Shown: positions 52,176-60,819 of the stretch, piece after piece
Layout of the letters: each line of letters starts with the position of its first letter
How positions within the stretch are numbered: position 1 is the first letter of the stretch
Assembly (NCBI GenBank): GCA_041659605.1
Contig: JBAZXW010000002.1
Span: 196,946-260,945, forward strand
Direction: 5' to 3'
DNA length: 64,000 nt
Origin: Solimonas sp041659605
GTDB taxonomy: Bacteria; Pseudomonadota; Gammaproteobacteria; Nevskiales; Nevskiaceae
The notes under the pieces: generated by a model
Seen by the model: the letters and a program-made list of their open reading frames with translations, nothing else
Database searches by the model: none
What the model was told of the DNA's origin: nothing
Made by a program: the position numbers and the translations under genes

Positions 52176-54104
52176 TCACGGCCGCGCACTGCCGTCGAAG
52201 TAGCCGACGATCTTCGCCTTGACGGCGGCGCCGACCGCGGCCCCCATGATGCGCCCGTTGTAGTCGTCGGCGCGGACGTGGATGCCGCCCCAGAGCCGCG
52301 ACTGGCCGGCCTGGTCGGCGGCGTCGTAGTAGGTGGCCCACTGCAGGCGTACGTCCTCGCTCGGGCCGAGTTCGAAGCTCAGGTATCCGTTGCGCGGCGC
52401 CGTGAACTCGCCGAGGCCGCCGGGGAAGTACTCGCTGCCGGTGAAGTCGGCGAGCACTTCGGCCGCGGCGCGACTGTAGGTGCTGTGCCCCGAGGTGTAG
52501 GCCGCGAACGGCGGCGTCACGAACGTGCTCGCCTGGTACGGCTGCCAGGCCTCGGCCCAGATCCAGCGTGTGCCGCTGTAGCCGGCGCGCGGATCGGCCG
52601 GCTGCCCCGGCCAGGCGAGCACGGCGATCTCGCCGACACACTGGTCACTCGCCGCCGGCACGCCGTTGTCGTCGGTGCAGGGCACCGGCCGGCCGGCGTC
52701 GTCCTTGCAGCAGCGCACGCCCATGTGACGGCCATTGGGCCAGGTGTCGGCGGTGATCCGCTCGACCAGATCGGACTCCAGCGGCAGGCCACTCGGACTG
52801 TAGGTGGCACTGTCGGCCGGATCGCTAGCCTGCCCCAGGCCGGCCATGTAGCGGATCATCGAGATCGGTCGCACGTAGTCGTAGTAGCGCTTGGCGGTCC
52901 AGCAGGCGACGGCCGCATCGTGCGCCGCGGCATTGATCGCTGCGTAGAGCTTCACGTCCCATTCGAGCCGGTCGAGCTCGGGGCCCACGCCCTGGAAGCG
53001 ATGCGCGGTGCGCGAATCGTCCGAGACGCCGTTGGCGATCACGTTCCAGTGTCCAGGGGGCGTTTCCGAGCGCGGGCCGTCGGCCCAGAACTCGGCCAGA
53101 ACCCGGCCGAAGTCGCCGCGCTTCACGGGCTGCGGCGCATACGGCAGGCCGGTGGCCGGGTTCAGCGGCCGCCCGCTGCCGGTGTCGCTGCCGAGCGGGT
53201 TGTTGCCAAAGGCGCCGGGCGAGATATCGAGCGTGCGGCCGTCGTCGGGTGTCAGCCCGCTGCCGAGGCGGATCACCTCGAGCACATTGGCCTTGAACTG
53301 CGCGTCGCCCTCGCCACCCAGCATCGGCGGCGGACCCGGATCGAAGTACGGCAGCGCAGGATCCGCGCGCTCGATGGCGAACGGCGTCACCGCGCCCCAG
53401 TGCGAGCCGACATAGCGCTGTACGCCGGACGGCAGCGGAATGCCGTTCTGGCTGAAGGCGACCTGCAAGGCCAGCGGCTGCCAGCGGTTCGGATCGTCCA
53501 TGCCATCGGGTGCGATGCCGGGAAAGGCGACGATCAGCTCGGAGTTGGCCGGCGCGTACGAGGGGTCGTCGTAGTTGCTCGCCTGGCGCGCGCCGTCGGC
53601 ATCGCCGAACGCGATCACGGCCAGCGCCGCACGCGCGCCGACCGCCGCCGGCGAGTCGCCGGTGACGACGCTCGAGTCCGGGTCGTAGCCGAGCGCGCGC
53701 ATCTTGGCGTCAAAGGCCGCCAGGCTGGTCGCTGCGTTTGCCGATAGCGCGTAGCGGTTCTTCAGCACGCGATAGGCGGCGTGGCTGATCGCCTCGCGGC
53801 GCGAGGCAACGACGTCGGTTGCCGCATGAAATCCATCGAAGAAGATGCCGTCGGCGACCGGTTCGTAGGCCGCCCAGGCGTCGTACATCGCTGCCGACAC
53901 GTGCCAGAGATTGCGGGCGTGCACCGGCGGCCGCGGCAGGTCGATGCGGATCGCATCCAGCGTCTGTTCATTCCAGATACGCGCGATCGACTTGCCGGCG
54001 TCGGGGTCGACCGCCGGGTCGCCGTCCGAACAGGCGCCCAGCAGGACTGCCAGCAGAACTTGGATGGCGGCCAAGAAGAACCGGCACGCAATCGATGCGT
54101 TCAT
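52176..54104 (-). CDS. Vanadium-dependent haloperoxidase-like lipoprotein (PAP2 fold)
   Basis: The 642-residue protein has a lipoprotein signal (lipobox LLGAC) and a C-terminal VHPO/PAP2 domain. The vanadate/phosphate-site motifs are KRYYDYVRP, AYTSGHSTYSRAAAEVL and WGGIHVRADDYNGR, giving the K/R, SGH and R-x-x-x-x-H-like elements in order. Such enzymes use peroxide to oxidise halides, or act as phosphatases. It is anchored outside the inner membrane. AAGGGG precedes the ATG at 54104. The protein is probably a single-gene unit. Confidence 0.82.
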   Translation of the reverse strand: MNASIACRFFLAAIQVLLAVLLGACSDGDPAVDPDAGKSIARIWNEQTLDAIRIDLPRPPVHARNLWHVSAAMYDAWAAYEPVADGIFFDGFHAATDVVASRREAISHAAYRVLKNRYALSANAATSLAAFDAKMRALGYDPDSSVVTGDSPAAVGARAALAVIAFGDADGARQASNYDDPSYAPANSELIVAFPGIAPDGMDDPNRWQPLALQVAFSQNGIPLPSGVQRYVGSHWGAVTPFAIERADPALPYFDPGPPPMLGGEGDAQFKANVLEVIRLGSGLTPDDGRTLDISPGAFGNNPLGSDTGSGRPLNPATGLPYAPQPVKRGDFGRVLAEFWADGPRSETPPGHWNVIANGVSDDSRTAHRFQGVGPELDRLEWDVKLYAAINAAAHDAAVACWTAKRYYDYVRPISMIRYMAGLGQASDPADSATYSPSGLPLESDLVERITADTWPNGRHMGVRCCKDDAGRPVPCTDDNGVPAASDQCVGEIAVLAWPGQPADPRAGYSGTRWIWAEAWQPYQASTFVTPPFAAYTSGHSTYSRAAAEVLADFTGSEYFPGGLGEFTAPRNGYLSFELGPSEDVRLQWATYYDAADQAGQSRLWGGIHVRADDYNGRIMGAAVGAAVKAKIVGYFDGSARP

Positions 54105-54212
54105 GCGTATGCCCCTTAAAGTAGCGCCACCGTAACCCAAGCCGCCGCGCGCGGGCTATTCCGGCGGATCGGGCTTGCCGCGCCTCGACTCACCGAAGAA
54201 CGAAGGCCGCGT

Positions 54213-55589
54213 TCATCGTGCACCCGCGGCCTCGAGCATGCCGATGATGTCGTCCCGATGGTCTGTTCTGGCGATTCCCAATGCAGTCCTTCCACCGGGC
54301 CCCTCGACGTTCGCGTCGGCGCCCGCTCTCAACAGGACCGCGACGACTTCGGTGCTGCCTCGCTGGCTTGCCAGGTAGAGCGGCGTGACGCCGCTGGCCG
54401 CCTTCGCGTTGACGTCCGCGCCCGCATCGATCAGCCGTTCCGCGATCTCCGTCTCGTACCGCCAAGCGGCGATCATGAGCGGTGTCCAATCTCCTTTCCA
54501 GCCGGTAGTGTCCGCCTCATGCCCCGCCTTGAGGAGCTTCTGAACGGCCCAGACGTTACTGTCCTCGATCGCAATATCAAACTCGTCCGCTAGCGTGACC
54601 TTGGGATAGTCCGCCGATACCGGAACGACACTACAGTCCTCCATCAGCGGCCAGCACTGATCCGTCTGATTCCACAGCTCGCCGAAAGTGCGTTCCATGA
54701 CAGAGCACCGATCGATGACTGCTCCGCTGACCGTCGCGCGCGCTTTCACCTGGGAACGAAAGACGACACCGTTGTCAGAAGGTGATCGACCCTCGATATC
54801 ACCGAACCCGTCGAAGCGCGCCTGCGCGGGGTCCGTGCATTGTGTGCGCATACGCTTCAATACAGCCGCCATACGTGGGTCCTCGGCCAGGACCGCAGCG
54901 GCTGGCTCCGAAAAGCCGAGCGCCTGGATGGCAGTGACGGCGTCCGGGTCCATCAGGCGCGCGTGAGCTTCTGACCAGAGGGCCAGGGGGTCCGCATCGC
55001 GGGATTCAGGATGGGATCCCGCTTGAGACCGCTCTTGGCTCACAAGGCCTTGAGGCCCATGCAGCGGCACTGCAAACCTGCCGACCCCATGTCGTGCGAT
55101 TCGAACTCCGCCGCGTGCGCATCCGTGGCGATCGATGCGGACCTGGCCTTGAGCGAAATTTCCGCTGCCATCCCATTTCCAGCTGTTGCTTCGCTCCAAG
55201 AATTCGAATGCCTCACCGTCGCCATCGAATCGAACGCCCAACAGCCGGCGACCAAAAATGGCAGCGGCCAGCGGGCCTTCGGTCTCAGGCTCCGGACTCG
55301 ACCGCATCGCCGCCGCGACGGTCGGATCATCACTGAAGATGACGACATGGCCCCCTTCACTCGCAGATACGACGGCGTAGTCGAGATCAAGCTCGCCAAA
55401 ATTTACTTCGCCATAGTGCCCGCGGGCACTGCCTTCGCCACTGCAGCTCATGATGAGGCTCGGCGCGCGCAACAACGGACTCGGAAGCCCGAGCGACACA
55501 TCACTCTGCAGGTACAGCACGAAGGCGACAACGCCACACAGGATTGCGACACCCGCCCAACCGGGACGCTTGGAAGTGCTGTTTGGCAT
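54213..55589 (-). CDS. Membrane-anchored ankyrin-repeat protein
   Basis: The 458-residue protein has one N-terminal membrane helix (WAGVAILCGVVAFVLYL), a long unrecognised extracytoplasmic region with several cysteines and at the C-terminus about three ankyrin repeats (DWTPLMIAAWRYETEIAERLIDAGADVN, GVTPLYLASQRGSTEVVAVLL, GRTALGIARTDHRDD). Ankyrin repeats bind proteins. The ATG at 55589 has GAGG five bases upstream; a TTG at 55610 is less likely. The middle part (about 150-210) reads plausibly in another frame too, so a small frameshift cannot be excluded. Confidence 0.75.
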   Translation of the reverse strand: MPNSTSKRPGWAGVAILCGVVAFVLYLQSDVSLGLPSPLLRAPSLIMSCSGEGSARGHYGEVNFGELDLDYAVVSASEGGHVVIFSDDPTVAAAMRSSPEPETEGPLAAAIFGRRLLGVRFDGDGEAFEFLERSNSWKWDGSGNFAQGQVRIDRHGCARGGVRIARHGVGRFAVPLHGPQGLVSQERSQAGSHPESRDADPLALWSEAHARLMDPDAVTAIQALGFSEPAAAVLAEDPRMAAVLKRMRTQCTDPAQARFDGFGDIEGRSPSDNGVVFRSQVKARATVSGAVIDRCSVMERTFGELWNQTDQCWPLMEDCSVVPVSADYPKVTLADEFDIAIEDSNVWAVQKLLKAGHEADTTGWKGDWTPLMIAAWRYETEIAERLIDAGADVNAKAASGVTPLYLASQRGSTEVVAVLLRAGADANVEGPGGRTALGIARTDHRDDIIGMLEAAGAR

Positions 55590-55730
55590 GGCGACCTCGA
55601 TGGCAAGCAAGCAGTCTCTAGTGAACCATCAAACCGTGCCAGTGGAGTCGACAGACAGCCTCGGGCGGTGCCGCGGCGCACTTCGTGGGTTCAGTGCGGG
55701 CGCTCCAGGAATTGCCTAGGCCCCGCAATA

Positions 55731-56516
55731 TCAGGGCTCAAGCCGAGTCCGTAGATCGTCCGGCACCGTCACGCCCGGGCACACCGACCTGAAGTCGCGA
55801 TAGGCGTTGCGCGCCAGTTCTGACCTTTGCTCGTCCAGCAGGCGGCGGATCTCGGCCCACCGTTGCTCCGTCGCCGCGCACGGGGATTGGGCCTCGGATG
55901 AGATCGCGCTCGCGGCTGCGTCGGCCGCAGATCCTTGTGGTTTGGCCAGGGCTGCGGGCGGAGGAAGCTCGCTTCGAGGTTCGCGCTCGGCCCGTGGCCG
56001 GAGCTCGGCTTCGCTTTTCAGGTTCTGGCGCGGGGCCTCCGGCGCCACTTGCACCGGGGGCGGTGCCAGGACGGGTGCCGGTGCGGATTCCGCCTGTTTG
56101 CGCTCGATGGCCTGATCTTCTTCGAGGGTGTCGGCGGTGGGCGTCTGCTGTTCGGCAGGCGCGGCGGGGCGCGGCGAGTCCTGCCGTTGACGCTGCGCCG
56201 AAGTCTCCGGAATGCCTGTCGGCAGCACGTTCTCGCGCTGCAAATTGATCAGCACGCCAAAGCTCAGCACGACCACCGCGGCGGCGGCGAGCGGAGTGCG
56301 CCAGCGGCTGCCACGGCGCGGTACGGCGCGCACAGGCGCGGCGCTCTGCATCTCGCTGCGCGCCATGTCGAGGATGCGCCGGTCCATCTCCGCGGGCGGC
56401 TGCGGCGCAGCCGTCTTTCGGTACGCGCGCGACAGCTCGCTCTGCCCGGCTAGATAGGTGTCGAGCAGGCCATCGTCAGGATGGGCGTCGGGCGCTCTGC
56501 GTTCAGGGCCAGACAT
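55731..56516 (-). CDS. Putative anti-sigma factor (single-pass membrane protein)
   Basis: The 261-residue protein has a cytoplasmic N-terminus, one membrane helix (about residues 72-89, TPLAAAAVVVLSFGVLI) and a Pro/Ala/Glu-rich periplasmic stretch ending in a small conserved domain (ATEQRWAEIRRLLDEQRSELARNAYRDF). It overlaps the ECF sigma gene by 14 bp, the usual position of an anti-sigma factor. No HxxxCxxC zinc motif is present in the N-terminus, so any sigma binding would be by another mode. Confidence 0.68.
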   Translation of the reverse strand: MSGPERRAPDAHPDDGLLDTYLAGQSELSRAYRKTAAPQPPAEMDRRILDMARSEMQSAAPVRAVPRRGSRWRTPLAAAAVVVLSFGVLINLQRENVLPTGIPETSAQRQRQDSPRPAAPAEQQTPTADTLEEDQAIERKQAESAPAPVLAPPPVQVAPEAPRQNLKSEAELRPRAEREPRSELPPPAALAKPQGSAADAAASAISSEAQSPCAATEQRWAEIRRLLDEQRSELARNAYRDFRSVCPGVTVPDDLRTRLEP

Positions 56517-57021
56517 CGCTCAACTCCGATCGCAGTTTGACGAGGGCATAGCGCAGGCGGCTCTTCACGGTTTCGCGGCCGACGCCCAGAGTATCGGCGA
56601 TCTCCTCCAGGCTCATGCCGCCCTCCTCTTTCAGCAGGAAGGCGGAACGCTGCGGCAATGGCAGGCGCGCCAGCGCATCGAGCAGTCGCCGCGCGGTGCT
56701 GGCGGATTCCGCCACGGCGTCGGGACGCTCGGCCACCGGTGCCGGTGGCTCCTCGCTGTCGTCGAGCGACACGGTCGGATGCGCCTGGCGGAAATGGTCG
56801 ATCAACTTGTTGTGGGCGATGCGATAGAGCCAGGTTGTGAACTTCGCCTGCGCTTCGTAGCGGGCGCGGGCGCCGATCACGGCCGCCCAGGATTCCTGGA
56901 ACAGCTCAGCCGCGACCGCCTCCTGCGGCACCGAGCGCAGGAAATAGCGATAGAGCGGATCCCGGTGGCGCCGATACAGACTCTCGAACGCCGCCAGGTC
57001 TCCACTCCGGTACCGCATCAT
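56503..57021 (-). CDS. ECF-family RNA polymerase sigma factor
   Basis: The 172-residue protein has sigma region 2 (FESLYRRHRDPLYRYFLRSV, FTTWLYRIAHNKLIDHFRQ) and region 4 (LPLPQRSAFLLKEEGGMSLEEIADTLGVGRETVKSRLRYAL). It redirects RNA polymerase to a small stress regulon. It lies in an operon behind a vWA lipoprotein gene and before a membrane protein that is probably its anti-sigma factor. No upstream ATG extends the frame. Confidence 0.93.
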   Translation of the reverse strand: MMRYRSGDLAAFESLYRRHRDPLYRYFLRSVPQEAVAAELFQESWAAVIGARARYEAQAKFTTWLYRIAHNKLIDHFRQAHPTVSLDDSEEPPAPVAERPDAVAESASTARRLLDALARLPLPQRSAFLLKEEGGMSLEEIADTLGVGRETVKSRLRYALVKLRSELSDVWP

Positions 57022-57080
57022 CAGGCTCTCGTCGGTCGGCGGAGCGGAAGCTTCCGGCTCCGCCGACCCAGCATGTCGAT

Positions 57081-58817
57081 TCAGTCGCCCCTCTCCCCCG
57101 TGTGCGCAACGACGGACAGGCCATCCGCGAGCTTGACCAGCTGCAGGAACTCACCGGCGTAACCATAGCGGTCCTCGCCGCGCGCGTCCCGCGCCAGTCG
57201 CTCGACGTCAGCGTAGCCGAAGTGCTCCGTGTACGGTCCTTTGCGCAGCAGCTGGCCGAAGGCGGAGACGGCCGCCGCGAGCCGCCAGCTCTCGCTCGGC
57301 TGTCCACGCACGATGTCCGCGGTGCGCAGGACGCGCTCGATCAGGTGGCTCGACGCGTCCATGCCCTCGTCCGGCTTCTTGTAGCGCAGTCGCACGTGGG
57401 CCAGCTCCGTGCTCGTGCCCACGGCAGGCTTCCCGGCCTGGTAACGCAGCGGCTCGACGCGCTCACCGCCGCCGCCGGTCAGCGCAACTTCGTACAGCGC
57501 GGTGACGGTGTGGCCGGCGCCGATGTCGCCGGCGTCGATCTTGTCGTTGGCGAAATCCTCGCGCCGCAGCATGCGGTTTTCGTAGCCGATCAGCCGGTAT
57601 TCGGCGACCAATGCCGGATTGAACTCAACCTGGATCTTCACGTCGCGGGCAATGGTCTGCAACGTGGCGTCGCGCTGGTCGACGAGCACCTTCTGCGCTT
57701 CGCTGAGCGAATCGATGTAGGCGTGATTGCCGTCCCCGGCGTCGGCGAGCTGTTCCATCAGCTGGTCGTTGTAGTTGCCGGCGCCGAAGCCCAGTGTGGT
57801 CAGCGCGACACCGCTCTTGCGCTGTTCCTTGACCAGGTCGAGCAGATCCTCGAAGCGCGTGACGCCGACGTTGAAGTCGCCGTCTGTGGCGAGGATGACG
57901 CGGTTGTTGCCGTTGCGGATGAATCCCTGGCGCGCCATCGCGTAGGCGGCGTGAATGCCTTCACCGCCATTGGTCGAACCGCCGGCCTGCAGGCGATCCA
58001 GCGCCGCCTCGATCTTCGCCGCGTCGTTGCCAGGCGTGGGCTCCAGCACCACGCCGGAGCTGCCGGCGTAGACCACCAGGCTCACCCGATCCTGCGTGCC
58101 GAGCTGGCGCGTCAGCAGCTTGAGCGAAGACTTCACCAGCGGCAGCTTGTTCGGCTCCGCCATCGAGCCGGAGACGTCGAGCAGAAACACCAGGTTCGAC
58201 GCACGTGCAGTGGTCTGCGGCTTCCAGCCCTGGATGCCGATGCGCAGCAGCAGGGTCTTCGCGTTCCACGGCGTCGGCGCGACTTCGGTGTGAATGCCGA
58301 ACGGCGTGTTGGTGCTGCGCGGCGCGGCGTAGGCGTAATCGAAGTAGTTGATCAGCTCCTCGACCCGCACCGCGTCCGCCGGCGGCAGCTGCCCGACCTT
58401 GAGGAAGCGGCGGACGTTGGCATAGCTGCCGGTATCGACATCGACACTGAAGGTCGACACCGGCGCCTCGGCGACGCGCTGCAGGGGGTTGGACTCGACA
58501 TGCGCGTATTGCTCGCGATTCTCGTCCGGGATCTGGAAGCAGCACCCCGGCGGCAGACGCATGGATTCGGCGGCCGGTGCAGCAGCCGCCATGCCGGCCA
58601 GATTCGCGCGCTCGCGCCGCGACTCCGCCGCACTCTGATCGGCACTCGCTTGATACCCCAGAGCCTTGAGCTCCTGCGGCGTGGCCGGCGAACCATCGGA
58701 TTCCTGCTCGATGGCCGGTGGGGTCGTCTGCTGTGCGTCGTCTACACGCGGCGTGCCGGTGCATGCCACCGCGAGCAGCAACGAGAGCAGGAGTCCGGCG
58801 AAGAAGGTCTTGTGCAT
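57081..58817 (-). CDS. YfbK-like von Willebrand A domain lipoprotein
   Basis: The 578-residue protein has a lipoprotein signal (LLLAVACTG), a linker, a VWA-precursor domain (STFSVDVDTGSYANVRRFL), the VWA domain with MIDAS motif DVSGSM (about residues 214-219), and a C-terminal DUF3520-type domain. VWA proteins bind ligands through a divalent metal. It is the first gene of the operon with sigma and anti-sigma genes, an arrangement found in other proteobacteria. Function of the family is not established. Confidence 0.88.
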   Translation of the reverse strand: MHKTFFAGLLLSLLLAVACTGTPRVDDAQQTTPPAIEQESDGSPATPQELKALGYQASADQSAAESRRERANLAGMAAAAPAAESMRLPPGCCFQIPDENREQYAHVESNPLQRVAEAPVSTFSVDVDTGSYANVRRFLKVGQLPPADAVRVEELINYFDYAYAAPRSTNTPFGIHTEVAPTPWNAKTLLLRIGIQGWKPQTTARASNLVFLLDVSGSMAEPNKLPLVKSSLKLLTRQLGTQDRVSLVVYAGSSGVVLEPTPGNDAAKIEAALDRLQAGGSTNGGEGIHAAYAMARQGFIRNGNNRVILATDGDFNVGVTRFEDLLDLVKEQRKSGVALTTLGFGAGNYNDQLMEQLADAGDGNHAYIDSLSEAQKVLVDQRDATLQTIARDVKIQVEFNPALVAEYRLIGYENRMLRREDFANDKIDAGDIGAGHTVTALYEVALTGGGGERVEPLRYQAGKPAVGTSTELAHVRLRYKKPDEGMDASSHLIERVLRTADIVRGQPSESWRLAAAVSAFGQLLRKGPYTEHFGYADVERLARDARGEDRYGYAGEFLQLVKLADGLSVVAHTGERGD

Positions 58818-58888
58818 GGCGATATCCGCAGTGGGGGTATCGCTATAAACGGACCTCGCGCCGAAAAGGGGTTAAATCCCCGGAGAAC

Positions 58889-59323
58889 TCAGACCGCCGG
58901 CAACACCGCCCACGCCGCCTTCAGCGCCAGCGCCAGCAGCACCAGCGAGGAGATCGCGAACAGCAGGAAGCGGATCTCGATCTTGTTGACCATCGCCTGG
59001 AACAGGCTGTGGACGACGCGCAGGCCGACATAGCCCCAGGCCAGTGCGAGACTCGATGCGGAGCTGTCGCCGACGAAGGCCAGCACCAGTACGGTGGGAT
59101 AGAAGATCGTCGGCTGCTCGAACAGGTGGTTGTAGTTGTCCGCCTTCCAGCGCACCGATGGCGGCAGCGTCGCCATCTGCTCGCCGCGCGGCGCGGTGGG
59201 ATCGAGCTTCATCTTCGCCGTGCGGATCGCCGGGATGCGCGTGAAATACATCCAGAACCACATCACGAAGGTCCACAGCACCAGGGCCATGGCGGGTGCG
59301 AGCAGGGGGCTGGTGGCGGGCAC
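58889..59323 (-). CDS. MAPEG-family membrane protein
   Basis: The 144-residue protein has four helices of the MAPEG family (eicosanoid and glutathione metabolism), with YNHLFEQPTIFYPTVLVL and LRVVHSLFQAMVNKIEIRF, the conserved Asn-Glu-Pro and Arg-His-like blocks. The start is GTG at 59323 preceded by AAAGGAG. Bacterial members are thought to be membrane glutathione transferases. Confidence 0.85.
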   Translation of the reverse strand: MPATSPLLAPAMALVLWTFVMWFWMYFTRIPAIRTAKMKLDPTAPRGEQMATLPPSVRWKADNYNHLFEQPTIFYPTVLVLAFVGDSSASSLALAWGYVGLRVVHSLFQAMVNKIEIRFLLFAISSLVLLALALKAAWAVLPAV

Positions 59324-59372
59324 GGGGTCACTCCTTTGGGCGTTACCGCATCATAGCGGTCCGATGCGCGCC

Positions 59373-60362
59373 CTATCTGTGATCGTGCTTGCGTGTCATC
59401 GGACCGCGTTGCCGGCCTGTCTGGAGTTTCTGTGCGGCGGCCCGCGTCGCCTCGGCGACCACCCACTCGACGAATGCCTGGACTTCCGGGCGCGCCGCGG
59501 CGGCGGGCTCGGGGATGACGAAGAAGGCGCGCGTGGCCTGCGGCAGTGCCCGCTTGCCGTCGCTGCCGGCGAACGGCGCGATCAGCCGGTGATTCTCGAT
59601 CAGATGAGCCAGCAGAGGCAGGCGCCCGAGCGCGACGCCCTGCCCATCCAACGCCGCCTGGATCATCTGGTCGTAGAGCGAAAAATGCAGATCTCCCGTC
59701 GGCTTCAAGTCGACCAGGCCGTGCGACTCGAGCCAGGTCGCCCATTCGAGCCACGGCGAGACGTCGACCATGTCGTCGTGCAGCAAGGTGTGATGCCGCA
59801 GATCCTCGGGACTGCGCAGCGGCCGCGCGCGATCCCTCAGAAGCTTTGGACTGCACATCGGCACGACTTCCTCGCCGAACAGCTTGCGCGCATGCGGCGG
59901 CGCACGGTCCGGGCTGCAGTAGCGGATGGCGACGTCCATGCGTTCGCGCGACAGATCGACGACGCGGTTATCCGCGGCAATGCGCACATCCGCGAGCGGA
60001 TGCTGCGCGCGAAACTGCGGCAGCCGCGGCACCAGCCACAGCGACGCGAACGATACGACCGTCGTGACCGTCAGCGTGCGCGGCGACTTCAGCCCGCGGA
60101 TGCGGCGCGTGGTCTGCTCGATCGAGCGCAGGGCATCAGCCGTGCTCCGCTGCAGCAGTTGACCCGCCTCGGTCAGCAGCAGCTCGCGATGGCGACGCTC
60201 GAACAGCGGCACGCCCAGCTGCTGCTCCAGCGCCTGCACCTGGCGACTGATCGCTGATTGCGTCAGGTGCATTTCGGCCGCCGCCTTGGTGAACGACAGG
60301 TGCCGGGCCGCGGCTTCGAAGCCGATCAGCAGGTCCAGCTGGGGAACGGCGGGCCGCGTCAT
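59373..60362 (-). CDS. LysR-family transcriptional regulator (GcvA-like)
   Basis: The 329-residue protein has the LysR winged helix (GFEAAARHLSFTKAAAEMHLTQSAISRQVQALEQQLG) and a substrate-binding domain; TVTTVVSFASLWLVPRLPQF is typical of the GcvA/AmpR subgroup. ATG at 60362 is preferred to an upstream frame. It is divergent from a small exported protein gene, and a perfect 10-bp palindrome lies exactly in front of its start. Confidence 0.9.
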   Translation of the reverse strand: MTRPAVPQLDLLIGFEAAARHLSFTKAAAEMHLTQSAISRQVQALEQQLGVPLFERRHRELLLTEAGQLLQRSTADALRSIEQTTRRIRGLKSPRTLTVTTVVSFASLWLVPRLPQFRAQHPLADVRIAADNRVVDLSRERMDVAIRYCSPDRAPPHARKLFGEEVVPMCSPKLLRDRARPLRSPEDLRHHTLLHDDMVDVSPWLEWATWLESHGLVDLKPTGDLHFSLYDQMIQAALDGQGVALGRLPLLAHLIENHRLIAPFAGSDGKRALPQATRAFFVIPEPAAAARPEVQAFVEWVVAEATRAAAQKLQTGRQRGPMTRKHDHR

Positions 60363-60396
60363 TTTGCATTCCGTCAGCGCATGCAAGGAATGCAAA
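60363..60396. promoter_or_regulatory. LysR-type operator palindrome
   Basis: TTTGCATTCC and GGAATGCAAA are perfect complements across 14 bp, directly before the LysR ATG. The position suggests autorepression and possibly control of the divergent gene. Confidence 0.55.
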
Positions 60397-60531
60397 GATA
60401 TCGTTTGAGACCCGTAGAGTCCAGGAGGATCATTCGTTCCGCACAAGGGTCATGGCTTCGTCATTCGCATGAGTTATGCGCATGACAAGTCATCATCCTG
60501 CCGACTTGACACCTTCGACCGGAGCAAAAAA

Positions 60532-60819
60532 ATGAACGCTCGAATCGCCGCCCTGATCGTCACCCCCGCCCTGGTTCTCGGCTCGGCCGACGCGAACATC
60601 GCGCGCGCCGATGACGCTTCGCAGTTGCGCGCAACCGACGTCGGCCCGGTCATCGGACAACAGGGCAACGACGCCTTGCATCGCATCCGCATCGAACTGG
60701 CCTCGACTCTGCACCGGAGACTGGCGCTGCCGGCACTGCCGGCACTCGTCGACACCGGCCGCAACGGGCTGGCCTCCGGGTCTGCGGACCCGGCCGTCCG
60801 CATCAGTTTCAACCCTTGA
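60532..60819 (+). CDS. Small exported protein of unknown function
   Basis: The 95-residue product starts at ATG 60532 behind GGAG and an A-rich spacer. The first 26 residues form a signal peptide (IAALIVTPALVLGSADANIARA). The mature part (DDASQLRATDVGPVIGQQG onward) has no motif I recognise. It is divergent from the LysR gene and likely its target. The 3' end overlaps the convergent crotonase gene by 11 bp. Confidence 0.65.
   Translation: MNARIAALIVTPALVLGSADANIARADDASQLRATDVGPVIGQQGNDALHRIRIELASTLHRRLALPALPALVDTGRNGLASGSADPAVRISFNP

Noticed and set aside
52140..53747. 535-codon plus-strand frame opposite the haloperoxidase gene
   Set aside because: Composition is shadow-like, whereas the minus strand shows intact signal peptide and catalytic motifs.
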